DNA of 64,000 bases from Rhizoclosmatium globosum (GCA_002104985.1 MCGO01000073.1:145729-209728), one strand, 5' to 3'; positions 41,875 to 54,339 are shown, counted from the first letter of the stretch. The notes: generated by a model not told the origin, from the sequence alone. Numbers and translations: made by a program.

Positions 41875-43206
41875 ATGCCAAAAAACAACAACTCTCTTTC
41901 CCTAGCCCATCTAGCCAACGAACTCCTCCAAGAAGTTATCAGATACCTTCCTATTGACGAAAACCTGAGAAATCTTGGTCTTTGCAGTAAACGATTCTTC
42001 CCATTATTGTACGAATCAATTCCACTTGCCCACAGACATGTCCGCAAAAGCCTAATCTTTGGGTTCCTATATTTCTATAAGTGGGAAAAGAAGATAGATA
42101 GTCGCGATCGCGCTGATATTGCTGCGGCTCAAATATTCAAGGTCCTTCCACTTCCTTACAAGATTGCCGTCTTCTACAACAAAATCAGCCACCCGCGTGA
42201 AGACATACCCTATTGTGAAAACACATTCTTCTATTTCCTACAGCAGATTATAATACCTCATCAAAACTATTACATCTTGGCCCGCGAAGTCCTTACAAAC
42301 CCGGACTTGTTTGACATAGTGTGTCAAGATTGCAGGATTTTTCGGTTCGCTGTGCGATTGGGGAATTATGATACTGTACAGTTACTGATTTCAGCGGGGA
42401 AAGTCGATCTTACGCGGTATGGGGATTACGCGCTTGCTTCTGCGTGTAATGAAGGACATTTTGAGATTGTGAAGCTTTTGTTGGAGGATCCATGTATTAC
42501 TCCAAATACGCTTAAAGCGCCTAATGCAAAGTCACTCGAGATGGGGGATGCGGAGGAGGAGAACGAGGAGGAAGACGAGGAGGAGGAAAACGAGGAGGAA
42601 GACGAGGATGAGGACGAGGACGAGGATAATGATGATGATGGGGATGGAGATTACAGCAGTCAGATCCACCGATATGCAACAGCTCTTGCTCTCGCAGCAT
42701 CTAGAGGACACCTAAATATTGTCAAATTCTTGTGCAATGATCCACGCCTGGATCCAAGTGAACATAGAAATATGGCGTTCGTAATGGCATGTCAAGCAAA
42801 TCAAGTTGAATGTGCGCGATTTCTGTACCAAATTCCGAGCGTTCGAGAAGTATATGACCCTGAAGGAATGGCATTATATGAAGCATGCAAGGAAAATCAG
42901 ATGGAAGCTGTTAAATTCTTGCTTGAAGATTCTCGTGCGAATCCGCTTGGTTGTTTTGAGGTTGCTTGTGGAGATGGTCACGTTGAAATTGTTAAAGTTC
43001 TTTTGGACGACCCAAGAACGAATCAAGCAGCGACTGAATATGCGGGGTTTTTGGGAGCTTGTGAGTTTGGGCATTTTGAAGTTGTTGAAATGTTGCTTTC
43101 GCATGGGACAATTCCGCCTGAAGTAAGGCAAGCAGCTATTCAACAAAATTCTGTTGGGTTTTATGGGGTTGGTCAAATTTTAGCACTTCTCCAACGACAG
43201 TGGTGA
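41875..43206 (+). CDS. F-box-like/ankyrin-repeat protein 5 with acidic insert
   Basis: Intact single exon of 443 codons. The F-box-like start is HLANELLQEVIRYLPIDENL. Ankyrin repeats flank a ~40-residue insert made almost only of Glu, Asp and Asn (around residues 222-260). That insert falls between two repeats, so it may loop out. Repeats resume with ALALAASRGHLNIVKFL and continue to the end. It differs more in sequence than the other four paralogues. Confidence 0.76.
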   Translation: MPKNNNSLSLAHLANELLQEVIRYLPIDENLRNLGLCSKRFFPLLYESIPLAHRHVRKSLIFGFLYFYKWEKKIDSRDRADIAAAQIFKVLPLPYKIAVFYNKISHPREDIPYCENTFFYFLQQIIIPHQNYYILAREVLTNPDLFDIVCQDCRIFRFAVRLGNYDTVQLLISAGKVDLTRYGDYALASACNEGHFEIVKLLLEDPCITPNTLKAPNAKSLEMGDAEEENEEEDEEEENEEEDEDEDEDEDNDDDGDGDYSSQIHRYATALALAASRGHLNIVKFLCNDPRLDPSEHRNMAFVMACQANQVECARFLYQIPSVREVYDPEGMALYEACKENQMEAVKFLLEDSRANPLGCFEVACGDGHVEIVKVLLDDPRTNQAATEYAGFLGACEFGHFEVVEMLLSHGTIPPEVRQAAIQQNSVGFYGVGQILALLQRQW

Positions 43207-43357
43207 TTTTGAGGAAACTTGAGTTTTATTCATTTGCTTACTTTTTGTGGGATAGACACTATCGACAGAGAAATGGGAATGTAAAAGGATTGAGAAGAAA
43301 ATACAGATATGGTTTTGGGTTGGGTTGGATTGTTCCATGTTTCAACGAACCCTAGTT

Positions 43358-44547
43358 TTACCAAGGTGGGACGTTGAATGCAATCTCTCCAACACCGTTG
43401 AGAACAATGTATGGACGGTAAGCGTCTCTTGTCAGGTTCTTCAAGTTGGTAACACCAGACATAACCAGGACTGGGTCAATCTGGGCAGAGGTACCCGCAA
43501 GAATGTCCTGTTCCAATAAATTAGAATCCCCCGATAACAAATCAAAAACGAGAGAAAAGAAACTCACAGTATCCATACGATCACCAACAATACAAACATC
43601 CTCTTTAGGCAACCCCAAGAATGCCTGAGCATACGCCATCATCAAACTACTAGGCTTTCCACAACAAAACGCCTTCTTCCCCGACGCAACCTCCAGCATT
43701 TTCAAAAACGCGCCGGGACCGATAAGCTTCTCACCGCTTTCCTTGACTCCATCCACATCCGGGTTCGTTCCAATGAGCTTTGCGTTATCCTTTGTGATGA
43801 AGGCGAGAGCCTTTTGGAGGGCTTCGAAGGTCATGGAGGGGCCTTCGGAGCCGACAATGACGTAGTCTGGGCTGCTTTCTGTCATCGTGAAGCCGTGTTC
43901 GTAGAGGGTGTAGGTTAAGGCTGGGGTTCCAAGGACAAAGCATTTTCCGCCGTTTGGTTTTTGGGATTGGAGGAATTTTGCGGTTGCAAGAGCTGATTGC
44001 TTGGTTGTAAGAGGGGAGGATTGTTGAAGTGGTGATAATATTTGGTCTTACCGGATGTGTAGAAACGGGAAGGTGGAATATCTGGGATTCCCAAACGAGC
44101 AAGTCTGTCAGAAAGCTCTTGTGGAGTTGGTGAGGCAGAGTTGGTCTGGTTTGAGGAGAAATTTAGAGATCAGGTGGAGGTGAGGGCAAAGGGGATATCT
44201 ATTGAGCTACTCACCAAGAAAAGGTAGACTTTGTTCTCTCTGTTGAGCCAGTCGATAAAGTCTTTTACGCCAGGAAGGAGAACATCACCTGCCAAAGTGG
44301 TCAGTAAGTGTTCAATACATTGAATACAACACATTCAAACATACTCTGGTGGTGCTTGTACACTACTCCATCCATGTCAATAATGAATCCTTTCTGTGAT
44401 AAAGGTGATCAGTATGTATTGGGATAGAGGGTACATGGAAAGGGAATGCACCTTTGCTCTGATCAGATCGAGTCTGTGACGGAACTCCTCCTCCTCAAGT
44501 TCAGACAAAAGTGCCATTTCGGCAGTGGTAAAGCGTTCGAGGACCAT
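43358..44547 (-). CDS. HAD phosphatase, PHO13/phosphoglycolate phosphatase-like, copy A
   Basis: Multi-exon HAD-IIA hydrolase. Motif I is KGFIIDMDGVVYH, motif II lies in the TNSAS segment, motif III is CCGKPSSLMM and motif IV is CIVGDRMDTD. Family members remove phosphate from small metabolites such as 2-phosphoglycolate. The start MVLERFTTAEMALLSE is close to that of copy B. Introns lie near 44450-44395, 44345-44285, 44215-44150, 44060-43980 and 43570-43510. The C-terminus ends GEIAFNVPPW. It is arranged head-to-tail with copy B (290 bp apart), so the two are tandem duplicates. Confidence 0.86.
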
Positions 44548-44837
44548 GTGAGTGATGCAGTTGTGTCAAATGAATGGCTTTCCCGAAAAGAACTTTTTTT
44601 CGTTGCAATGCTTTTCGTCCCTTATTTTTGGCGGCGCTGCTGCTGAGACACGTGTTTCAGGGGCCGATAAGAAGTTTATCCGTTGAATAAAAAGGAATTT
44701 TATAAAGGAAACGCGTCCGTTTATTTACTTTCGATACCTACAGTCTTATTGCGGTTGTTTTGTTTGTTGGAGAATGGAACAAAGATACAAGATAGAAACA
44801 GAGAAATGGTGGGAAATGAGTTGGTTTTTTGCAGTCT

Positions 44838-46043
44838 TTAGATGTCTCTGGTGAGCTCGCCGACACCGTTCAAGATCAAGTATGGGCGGTATGCATCTTG
44901 GTACAAGTTCTGGAGGTTGGTGACTCCAGACATGACAAGGACTGGGTCGATTTGAGCGGCAGTTCCGGCAAGGATATCCTGCATGATAAGAAAGATAACG
45001 AGATTTAAGCGACTTATTCGTGCAAATTGAATACGGTGACTTACAGTGTCCATACGGTCACCAATGATACAGGTCTCCTCCTTGGCCAAACCCAAGTAGT
45101 TCTGAGCATAAGCCATCATCAAACTGGATGGCTTACCACAGCAGAAAGCCTTCTTTCCAGAAGCAACCTCCAAAGCAGCCAAGAAAGCACCAGTACCCAA
45201 AACGTATTCACCGTTCTCCTTGACACCGTTCGTGTCTGGGTTAGTACCAATCAACTTGGCGTTGTCCTTGGTGATCAAAGAAAGAGCCTTTGAAGACCCT
45301 CAAAGTTGTGGGTGGATCCCTCGGTTCCAACAACGACATAGTCTGGGTGACTCTCAGACATTGTGAATCCGTGTTCGTAGAGAGCGTACGTGAGACCGGC
45401 TCCACCGAGAACAAAGCACTTTCCTCCGTTTGGTTTTTGGGAGTGCAGGAACTTGGCAGTGGCGATAGCTATTCATCATGGTGGGGAAAACAATTTAGAG
45501 TTCAGTGGGGTAAAGGATGCGTGGCAAAGGGGTAGAAAAAGAGGGGGGGATAAATACCGGAAGTGTAAAAGTTTGAAGGAGGAATGTCGAGTCCGAGACG
45601 GTGGAGCTTCTCAGAGAGTTCCTTTGGAGTTGGGGTTGAGTTGTTGGTCTAAAGCACTTAGATCAGCCATCACACATCCCTTCTTTTCATCAAATCAATA
45701 CGAACGAGGAAAAGGAACTGCTTGTTCTCAGCAATCAACCAGTCGACAAACTCCTTGGCTCCTGGAAGAAGCTGGCTGCCTGGTCAGATAAAGATAAGGG
45801 GACATTTGACAAGTGCTATCAATGCAATCTGTAGCTTACCGTGGTAGATGACTCCATCCATATCAATAATGAATCCTTTCTATTTGATTGAATGCAGTGT
45901 TAGACTGTTGCTGTTGATGGCAGGGAATAAATACACTCGTATCCCACCTTGTTCTTGATCAACTCCAAACGGGAACGGAACTCCTCATCAGAGAATTCAC
46001 CCAACTTGGCAAGTTCTTCGGTGGTGTAGCTTTGCAAGACCAT
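44838..46043 (-). CDS. HAD phosphatase, PHO13/phosphoglycolate phosphatase-like, copy B
   Basis: Same exon plan and motifs as copy A: KGFIIDMDGVIYH, CCGKPSSLMM and CIIGDRMDTD, ending GVGELTRDI. The start MVLQSYTTEELAKLGE is at 46043. Sequence from CFVLG to the C-terminus is strongly conserved with copy A, and the N-terminal 30 residues are more divergent. Catalytic residues are present in both, so both are probably active, perhaps with different substrates. Confidence 0.86.
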
Positions 46044-46426
46044 GGTTTTTAGGATTGGATGAGGTTGGGATCTGGCTTTTCGAAGCAAGTTTCTGAGCTG
46101 CGAAAAAGGGGCGGGGCTGAATCACCAAATAAAACACGTGTTCGTGGCTGCTTGGCCTTTACATTTATTGGGGAGGCACTTTGTCTTATCTTGCATCATC
46201 CACCCAACTTCATAAATACGTAAAGATTGGGGTTGACAGAGTGCGCATTATTCGAATGAGTACAAATATATAGTGATCAGCAACAGGGAATAGTTTCCAC
46301 ATGCATTTTATTGAATATGTAAGAGAGAAAAAAGAAATGCTATAAAGTGTCCAAACAATGCGTAAGAAAACAACTAGAAAACTTCCCCGCGGAATAGAAT
46401 GACTTGACCCCTCCCATCATCTGTTA
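46044..46426. other. Intergenic region, no gene seen
   Basis: Spacer between phosphatase copy B and the 3' end of CDC14. It probably holds the copy B promoter and the CDC14 terminator. Nothing recognisable. Confidence 0.45.
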
Positions 46427-48850
46427 TCAACCCCTTCGTGAATGACTCGTTATTTTTTGACCCTGTTTCTGCTGCTCCATCAATGTCTCTTCATAACTCA
46501 TTCCTGGTGTGGGTACAACCCTCGCACGTTCCACATTTTTGCCTGAAATCATTAATGACTCGGTTGCAGGCGTCTCCGCACGTGAAACAGCACGAGGTTG
46601 CATTTGGCTCCGGGTCTGCTTTGTGCCACTGATGAAGTATTGCTGGCGCGTAAATTGTAGCGTGGTTGTGAGTACTGTGACGATGCGGTCGATGGTTTTG
46701 AGGTGTACATGTAGTTGTTGGTTTTGGAACTTGTGGCTGAAGATTGGGAGACTGTGTGTGGATGGCCCATTGATGGTTCTGGGGTTCGCGATGTCTGTGG
46801 GAGTGGAGTTGCGTTTCTCCATTGGTCTGTTGATGTGGCTGGGTGGTAATTCTATGCAATCGTTTGGTGTCAATTACAATATTATGATGAGTTCATGACA
46901 GACCTTTGAGAAACCTGCATTTGGGACGCTTCCACCGACGACTTCTCGTTTTGTGGCTGCGATTTGCTTTCGCGGTTGAACTGGGACAGCATACCCGGCA
47001 TAGATACCACCACCACCTTCCGCATACTCTAACGGCGCTTCAGCATCCATCGTAGTCATGTTCAAGGCTGCAGTTGCAAGTGTCACGGGAGTCTCTTGAA
47101 CTGTGTAGTACGGCTGGGTCACCAAATCGTATCCATCCGCGTCTTCCATCGTAATACTTCCGAGGTCAGCTTCAAGGTCATCTTCGTTGTCGACAACCAT
47201 CAAATCGGATGACCTTGACTTCTGTTGTGTGAGGCGTGAGACGGCTGCGTTCAAGGTTTCTGATGATGTCATTAATTGTGATGCGGCGATTGCTTCGGAA
47301 GCGGGGAAGCGTTGGGATGTGGGGAATGTTGGTGGTTTTAGCATTGAGATTTCTGGGGGTAAGACGGTGGCTGGGTGCATTTTCCATAGTTTCGCTTGCA
47401 TGCTGTTTAATATGATTAGCATAGCTCTGAATATGGAACGAAGGGGGTTGTACCTTTGCAAATAGTTTTGTTGAGGCCCCACCACACTTCCTGGCCGAAG
47501 CACACGTAGTAACCCGATTACTTCAGATGCCGTAAATTTATAATGTTTCATAAGGTAACAAGCTATTAATGTTCCTGTTCTTCCAAGTCCAGCTTTACAA
47601 TGAACAGCAATAACACCTGAACGATCATTAAGTTCTCACTCAAACCCTGCAAAAATACATACCAGGAGTACTCTCACACAAATCCAAAAACCTCTTCAAA
47701 ATCCCTTCAGGCGGGGTAGTTCCATCCGGGAAATACAACTCAACATGCTCAAGCCCGGCCTCGCAAAACTTTCTCTTTTCGTACGTCTTATTATTAAGCC
47801 GAACAACCGTAGTCGTGCCCCGCTCCTTCAACAGTCTGATCAAGTCGTCCATCCGATACGCAGGCTGATACGGCTTCTTCACTGAACCAGGCGCCTTGAC
47901 CCCAGGAACGTATCCCCCGTAACTGAAAAGAGCGTTAGAGATTGAGGAAGCTCCATAACTCAGCAAAGAAGTCAACGAAAAGGGTTGTTCATCAACGGCG
48001 TTGTTGTTTTGTGTTGAGGGAGACGACGCGGATGATACATACACGTAAGGGTTTCCCGCGTTTGGAACGTCGTCTTTGGGGCACGCCATGGCAATGAATT
48101 TGTCTGTGATCCAGTTTAGGTCTCCGTGTTCCACCTTTTCGTAAAACTCGTATTCTGCTGAATCGAGATTCTCAATGTGGAGAAGTCCCATGTTCAGGGC
48201 TTTGTATAAGCCTTTGAGGCAGTCGAGGATTGTAATGTGGTATGTCGCGGCACCGTAACCGGCGTCGCGGTATGGAAGGAATGGCGGGTTGATTCCAACA
48301 AGCGGTTGAAATGCTTCTTCGGGCTTTTTCTTCTGGACCAACAACTGTTTGAGCGATGTTAGACGATTAATAAAACGAAAGATATAGAAGCTGTTACCAT
48401 ATATGCACACATCAGAAACGCAGCGTTGGCTCGTTTATCGCTCTCTGACGAAGAATATAGACAGATTTTCTTGGTTTTCAAGGAAGGATTCTACAATTCG
48501 ATTCGCAAATTATTACCCCCGACAAGATCACAGTAGGAAGAGTATACATTAAACTTTTCCCGCATCATTTCACAGAATCGAATGACATGAGCCAAACTAT
48601 TTGGCCCGAAATCCGAATAAAAGTTGATGTATATCAACGTATTGTCGATTGTAAAATAATGCACATTCTGTGTCTGCTGTGGAGCCTGTGAGACCCATGT
48701 GTAGTAAAGTCGATCTGAATGGTTGGGGAGTTGTTGAGAATAAAGTACCGAAAGACGCGATCGACCACCTTTGATAAACTCGCGTCCATGATTAATCGGC
48801 TCAAAGGCGTTTGATTGATTGTGGTTCATTTTCAGAGTGGCGTAGGGCAT
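46427..48850 (-). CDS. CDC14: CDC14 dual-specificity protein phosphatase
   Basis: Cell-cycle phosphatase that reverses CDK phosphorylation during mitotic exit. The N-terminal domain is typical ([31 protein letters not shown]). The central segment [19 protein letters not shown] leads to the signature [15 protein letters not shown], which contains the catalytic Cys and Arg. It is followed by [17 protein letters not shown] sequence (here [14 protein letters not shown]). Introns split the gene near 48490, 48375, 47635-47590, 47450-47400 and 46900-46830. The start is the ATG at 48850 or 48829. The Ser/Pro-rich C-terminal tail can be read in more than one frame and its end is uncertain. Confidence 0.9.
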
Positions 48851-49203
48851 TCAATGGATTCAGGTTGGGCGATCTTTCAAAATTGAAGGGAGAAACATCA
48901 ATCTTCAAGTTCAAAGGATCCCAAACACCAAATATACCTAAATCTTTCAAGTGGAAAGAATATCGTGATCAAGAGGGACTTGGAGATAGGGTAGGAGTTC
49001 AGCTTGACCCGAAAACGCCCCTTGACAATTTTCACGAGTTTGAAAATCCCTCGCATTATCCCCCCAGAATTCAAGTGATTCGATCAAATAATAAATGAAA
49101 ATAAAAGCGGTATTTATCCCTAAAAAACATTACTTCCCCCCGAAATTCTAAAACTGAACTATCTGTTACATCCATCCAAAAACACAACTTAACCCCCAAC
49201 CTC
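48851..49203. other. Intergenic region, no supported gene
   Basis: Between the CDC14 start and the stop of the TTC7/YPP1-like gene. A 95-codon plus-strand frame (48811-49098) overlaps the CDC14 start and has no recognisable features, so I leave it out. Confidence 0.45.
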
Positions 49204-52200
49204 TTACTCACACAACCTCCCCAAACACTGAAGCCCTCGTACCGCTGCAGTTCGATCCTTCTCAACCGCAAAGTACAAACACTCTCTCGCAGCTTCTAAC
49301 CTCGCAACATCCACAACACCCCCGTCACCACTCTCCACAGTCTCTCGCATAACAGAACCCAACCCCGCCCAACATTCAACACCTTTTTCCCCCGTCAACC
49401 CCCCGAAATGCGTCGCCAATCCACGCGACCCACCTCCACTCCCACGAAGCTTTCCGTGCTTACACGTTCTCTCAAACCAGAACTCAGCTTCCGCAAGCGT
49501 CTCGGCGCTCTTGATTTGATACATTTTCGCGAGGGTTACTCGGGAGGGGACGTGGTGGTCGTCGAGCGCGAGACAGATGTGGAGGTCGTCGATGATCATG
49601 TCGATGGTGACGGGTGGGTCGTCTGGGATGGACGGGAGTTTTGGGGGAGACATGATGGACGAGGCGCGAGAGGGGTTTGCGTTTTCGACGCTGAGGTTTG
49701 TCGCTGCTGCTGCTGCTGCTGCGAGTGATTGTGCGCTGCTTTTGACGGATTTTGGGATGGAGGATCCGGAGTAGGAGTGGTTGATTGTGAATGTGGAGTG
49801 GAAACTGGATCTTCGTGCGACTGAGAATGTTCTGGTGGTTTTATCGGCTTCGGATACGGGGAGGTACTTTTGGAATGATGATTCAATTCCCTTTTCGGTT
49901 TCAAGGGCTTCAAAGTACTTGGCTTCCTTGAGTAAGGCGTTTCCATAGCATACATCTGCAAGCACTCTTCTCAAACTTGCATCAGCAACTCCCCACCGTT
50001 TGCTCACGTCTACACCTCCAACAGGCCCAGACGTGACAGCCGGTTCTGTAACAGTCTTTCTTGAAATACTCTTTTTTAAGAGAGATACTTTCTTAGTTGG
50101 AAGTGGGATAAGTCCCTGAGAATCACGTTCTTCAAGTACAGCAGAATCGCCTTGGAACAAAAGCCTTCACGACCACGCACTTTTCCATCCACGAGGATCC
50201 ATCCCTTTGTCAACGTTTCGGCTTCAGCGAGAGCCAAACCGGCGTCAACAAAGAGGTTCACGGCAGTATACAACCTCGCTGCAGTTGTCCACAAACATAC
50301 TTGGAGGTCATACATTCTGAAACTGTAGCCAAAGTATGGTGGACATTGAGAGCTTCCTCCAGCTGTGGTTACGTTTGTGTTTGCTCTTGAGTGAGTGATG
50401 GCCGGGGTCGGGGAGAGGGAGGTTCCGTTACTAACTGATGGCGCATAAGATGCCTCAGAGCTAGCACGAGAGTACGCGACGGGCGTAGTTGGGGCAGTTG
50501 GTTGTGATGGGTCCAAGGATTTAAGGATTGGGTTAAACATGCGCGAAAAGAGGGAGAAGAGAAGAGTCAGCGCTTCGAGAGCGACCCTAGGGCCGTGCAA
50601 TTTGGCCGTGATAGCCAACTGGGTGAGCTTGAGGCTATACAAAATATTGGTTAAATATCAAAAAAAAATAATCCATAAACTACAAGAACTTACTTGAACA
50701 ACTCCTCCTTCACTCGAACAGGAACAGAATCCCACACAATAACAGCCTCTCCACTTTCCACAACAACTTCAGGCGCCAAACCCTCTTTCTTGACTACACT
50801 AGCAGCATCAACCCCTTCCTTCCATCCAGCTTCACAAACCTCCAAAGCCTGCGAATACTGTCTCACACTCGTCAACAAAGCGCCAACAAATTCCACGACG
50901 CAACATTCGCAGGATTCGCACCCAAACTCTCCTGCACAGCTGAAACCGCTTCCGCAACATCACCCGCTTCACCATATTGCAACGCGAGCTGATAATACAA
51001 CTGCCAGTCACCTCTCCCATCGTCTCCAGGAACTCTATACTCCAAAGAGAGTTTGAAAGACTCGATCGCAGTTTGTTGGAACTGGGATCTGTCTGTCGAG
51101 TCCGTCACTTCATTTGCGAGTTCGCCATACACGATTCCTTTGTATCTGTACACGTGGTGTAAGAGGTGTTTGTTTGTTGCGTCCGATTCGAGTGTGAGGG
51201 TTAATGCAAAGTCAATGTAGGATTTTGCGGTTTCCAGCTGAAGAGACGTTGTCGGGTCAGTAATGAGATGTGGCAAGAGAATGGTACTTAACTAATGCAT
51301 CGTCGCCTCTCCACCATGCGAGGCAGACTCGGATGCTGTTGATCAAGACTCCAACGACGTCGGAGACTTTCTCGTTTTCGATGACGGAGCCGTTGAAGGA
51401 TGTGTGGTGTTTCTTTGCGTCTGTGATGGCTTCGTTCGACGACGAGTGTATAGCTTCACGTATGCTGAAAAGGCTAGGAGGGCTTCTTGAACCTCTGCGT
51501 CACACGCGGAGTCACAGAGATGTGCGAGGAGAGACGCGAAGGCGTGTGAGAGGTGGCGTAATACTTTCAAGTTTTCGAATGTATGTTTCGTGGCTCTATA
51601 AAGAGTCTATTGAGGGAGAGGATTCAAAAATGGTTAATTTTGAATGAAGGAATCCTTTTCCAGCAAACAACAAACCTCAATCACGCGGTATCCCTTTTCA
51701 ACAGACTCCCAAACACCGCCACCAGATTCTAACGAGTTGCTAGAGACTTCTACTTGTGCCGTCCATTCAAACATTTCAACCACACGAGCATGCCGCAATG
51801 CCTCAAGTTTCAGGGTCTCTTCGTCGCCGTCTCCTGCAAGCCTTGGAAATTTGCATGTCTCTGTAACGAGGGATTCGTAGAGTGGAAGCATACTTTGGAA
51901 CTCGGTGAGAACTTGTGGAGGGATTTGTGGAGGGTAGATTGTTTGTGTAAGAGGAAGGCCGGAGAAGGGAGATACAGAAAATGGTGGAAGTGTGGTTCCA
52001 GAGATGATTGTATCTCTTTGTGTTGATGGAGATGCAGCAGTGTTGGCAAGGGATGTGAGGTAGAGCCTGAGAACTGTGGCTCTTTTTTCAGGACGGAATG
52101 AAGGAGTCGCAGCCTGAGCAAAGTAAAGAGTGTATTGGCGTGTTAATTTTGCGATCGTTTCGGGGGTTGCGATTGCGATTTGTGAATACAAGGATTCCTC

Positions 52201-52676
52201 GGTCCATGCAAGGTATTGATCAGAGAATTCGGGAGATTGGGCCAATTTACGAAGGTCTGGGTGTGTAATTGTATTGAGTGACGGTGGCTGGTACAGTTTA
52301 TGGTTGATTTGGTCTGCTGCAAGAGTAAAGCATTCTTGGGCACTCAAAGTGTTGTTGGCAGCAAGGTACGATTGGCCTTTGCAGATATAATTCAGTTGAA
52401 TATTACTACCAATTAATACGCACCCAGAGTACAGATTGCCATAAGATGCACGACATGCCCATATGCCCCCAGTCCTCCATCCAACAGAACATCAATTTTC
52501 CGCCTTCTCGAAGCATCCAACGTCAGCACAAGATCGGCCAAAAGAGCAATTGCCTGGCTCGAGTCCCCGGTCAACAAGGCAATTCGAGCAAGAAGAACTG
52601 TGGCGTAAAGATGGAACTGGGTTTGTGCTGTCAAGTTAGATCGACGAGGCGGTGGATCAGGGCCGTACCAGTCCAT
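49204..52676 (-). CDS. TTC7/YPP1-like TPR protein (PI4-kinase complex scaffold)
   Basis: Helical-repeat protein. Recognisable stretches include LYATVLLARIALLTGDSSQA at the start and GQSYLAANNTLSAQECF across the first intron. Further on are NKHLLHHVYRYKGIVYGELA, LALQYGEAGDVAEAVSAV and SWNLLALC, with VRQYSQALEVCEAGWKEG in the next exon. The C-terminal part ends RGLQCLGRLCE. The layout and motifs fit TTC7/YPP1, which with EFR3 holds the PI4-kinase Stt4 at the plasma membrane. At least seven short introns are implied. A Ser-rich low-complexity linker near 50400-50520 and an Ala-rich one near 49700 interrupt the repeats. Upstream coding sequence (see the gene at 52657) might belong to it. Confidence 0.66.
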
Positions 52677-53099
52677 TTGGCTCCGATTTAACTGAATTAT
52701 TCAGGTCGTCTTTGAGGGAAACGAGGCGGTGCGTTGGTTGGTTCGATGCGATCGTGGTGAAGGTAAAGTGGGCTGGCGGCCCTTCCTCACACTCAAACGA
52801 AACCAGGCCCAGTCGATGGTGTCCAATAAAGTATGCTTCAACAGCCGCCGCAGAGGCATCTACAACGCACAAAACGTGTTAGTAACTCAACAAGTGCTAA
52901 TTGCCCCACCTTTCGCACTAAAAGGTGTCCCTGTCAAATCCTGAATCGCCGCATTTCTTTCTTTGGTTCCACTTTCGCTGACTTCTGGTGCCAAGAGTCG
53001 GTGGGCTCCAAGGCATCGAAGTGTGTCAACCACCATTTCTTTCTTTCTTCGATTTTCTTGGATTTCAATAAACTCAGGAGCAGAACACTGATTGAACAT
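52657..53099 (-). CDS. Unrecognised short protein or N-terminal exons of the TPR gene
   Basis: Two exons, 53099 to about 52912 and 52861-52657, with a ~50-nt intron. The start is MFNQCSAPEFIEIQENRR. The second exon encodes FIGHHRLGLVSFECEEGPPA and HRLVSLKDDLNNSVKSEPNG, and stops 20 bp inside the first exon of the TTC7/YPP1-like gene in another frame. One missing base would fuse the two into a longer protein with a more normal TTC7-type N-terminus. I recognise no domain. Confidence 0.45.
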
Positions 53100-53219
53100 A
53101 ATGAGGCTAAGATTCCATTTCACCGCTGTTTATTTGGTTACGATCATTCAGTCCCTTGTTTAATCCAAAAAACAAATCGTCAAGGAATTCTACCTGGAAA
53201 ATATCAAAACGAAAACCCC

Positions 53220-54148
53220 TCAATCCTTCTCAATATATATTGGCATAAATTTCCCCAAATCCAACTGCGTCCCCAAGAAATCTTCATAATCCTCCAACGC
53301 AAACAGCGTGGTCACAACACTTTTAAACGGATATTCTTCATTCGGCCAGAACCGCCCAAACTCATCATAATCCTTAGCCCGCAAACAAGGCGTATACACC
53401 TCCTTCTCAAAAACGGAGCCCCACCTCGTTCCAACACACTCTCAGGAAAAAATGCAGCATCAAAATACTTTCGAAACGCAAACGCACTGTTCATTTGAAC
53501 GAATACCATGCATTTTCCGTACTTGAGTCCTGCGACAATCAGTTTCCGGATTTCTTCTTTTGCGTCTTCGCGGGTGATGGTTTTTTGAATGTCGCATTGG
53601 ACGAGGAGTTTCTTTGTGTCTACAATCAGACCGTTTCCGCCGTATGTGAAGTACACGTCGACTCGGCCGGTGGGATCGATCAAAAGTGGAGTGTATTTTC
53701 CGTCTTTGTGGATTGTGTCAATTAGGAGTTGTAAATGCTTGATGGGGATTGTAAATAGTTTGCGTTGACTGACATCAAAGAATATGCTTGGTTTTGGGGG
53801 TTCTTTTTTGCATGGGATATTGGCTTTATCGCCGAGATTAAGAGAAATTATGGTTGTGATGATGAGTTTGGTGTCGTCTTCACGTTGAGAGGGGTTAATT
53901 GCAGTTCCTGAACCTAATTCAATGATTTCCTCGTCTTTCTTTTCAACATTGTTTGTAATTTGCTTTGGAGTTGCTCCGCGAATTGGTTCTAGTTTTTCTT
54001 TGGCAATTGATGTCTTTCGCTTAGTTGTTGATGGTTTTGACTTTGTTGATTTGGATTCTGTAGGAGTTGGAGCATTTGGCAGTGGAGGAAGCTTCTCTCC
54101 TACCACCTTTGGTTTTTCATCGGTACTCTTGGTCTTTCCGCCAGTCAT
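53220..54148 (-). CDS. Hypothetical protein with Lys/Ser/Thr-rich N-terminus
   Basis: I do not recognise it. The first ~100 residues are basic, disordered sequence. The folded C-terminal part includes KLFTIPIKHLQLLIDTIHKD, DVYFTYGGNGLIVDTKKLL and LRAKDYDEFGRFWPNEE. The last part is in a shifted frame after a T-run near 53415. With a one-base correction the protein ends LDLGKFMPIYIEKD at 53220. Without it the frame turns into implausible sequence, so the correction is likely right. Confidence 0.6.
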
Positions 54149-54339
54149 TTAATGGTTACTTGTTTTGGTGTTTACATTGTTCACTCGAGTTCCAATCAGA
54201 TCCGACTATCAAAGACGCGAACGAGCTTAAATTTCCGCATATAACAATATTAATAAAATAAGAAGTAAAGTAATGCTTAAGCGATAAGGAATCGACAAAT
54301 ACATTTCCCTTTCTTTCTTTTTTTTCAAAGTCCAAATCG

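Noticed and set aside
48811..49098. 95-codon plus-strand gene beside CDC14
   Set aside because: Overlaps the CDC14 start and lacks recognisable features.
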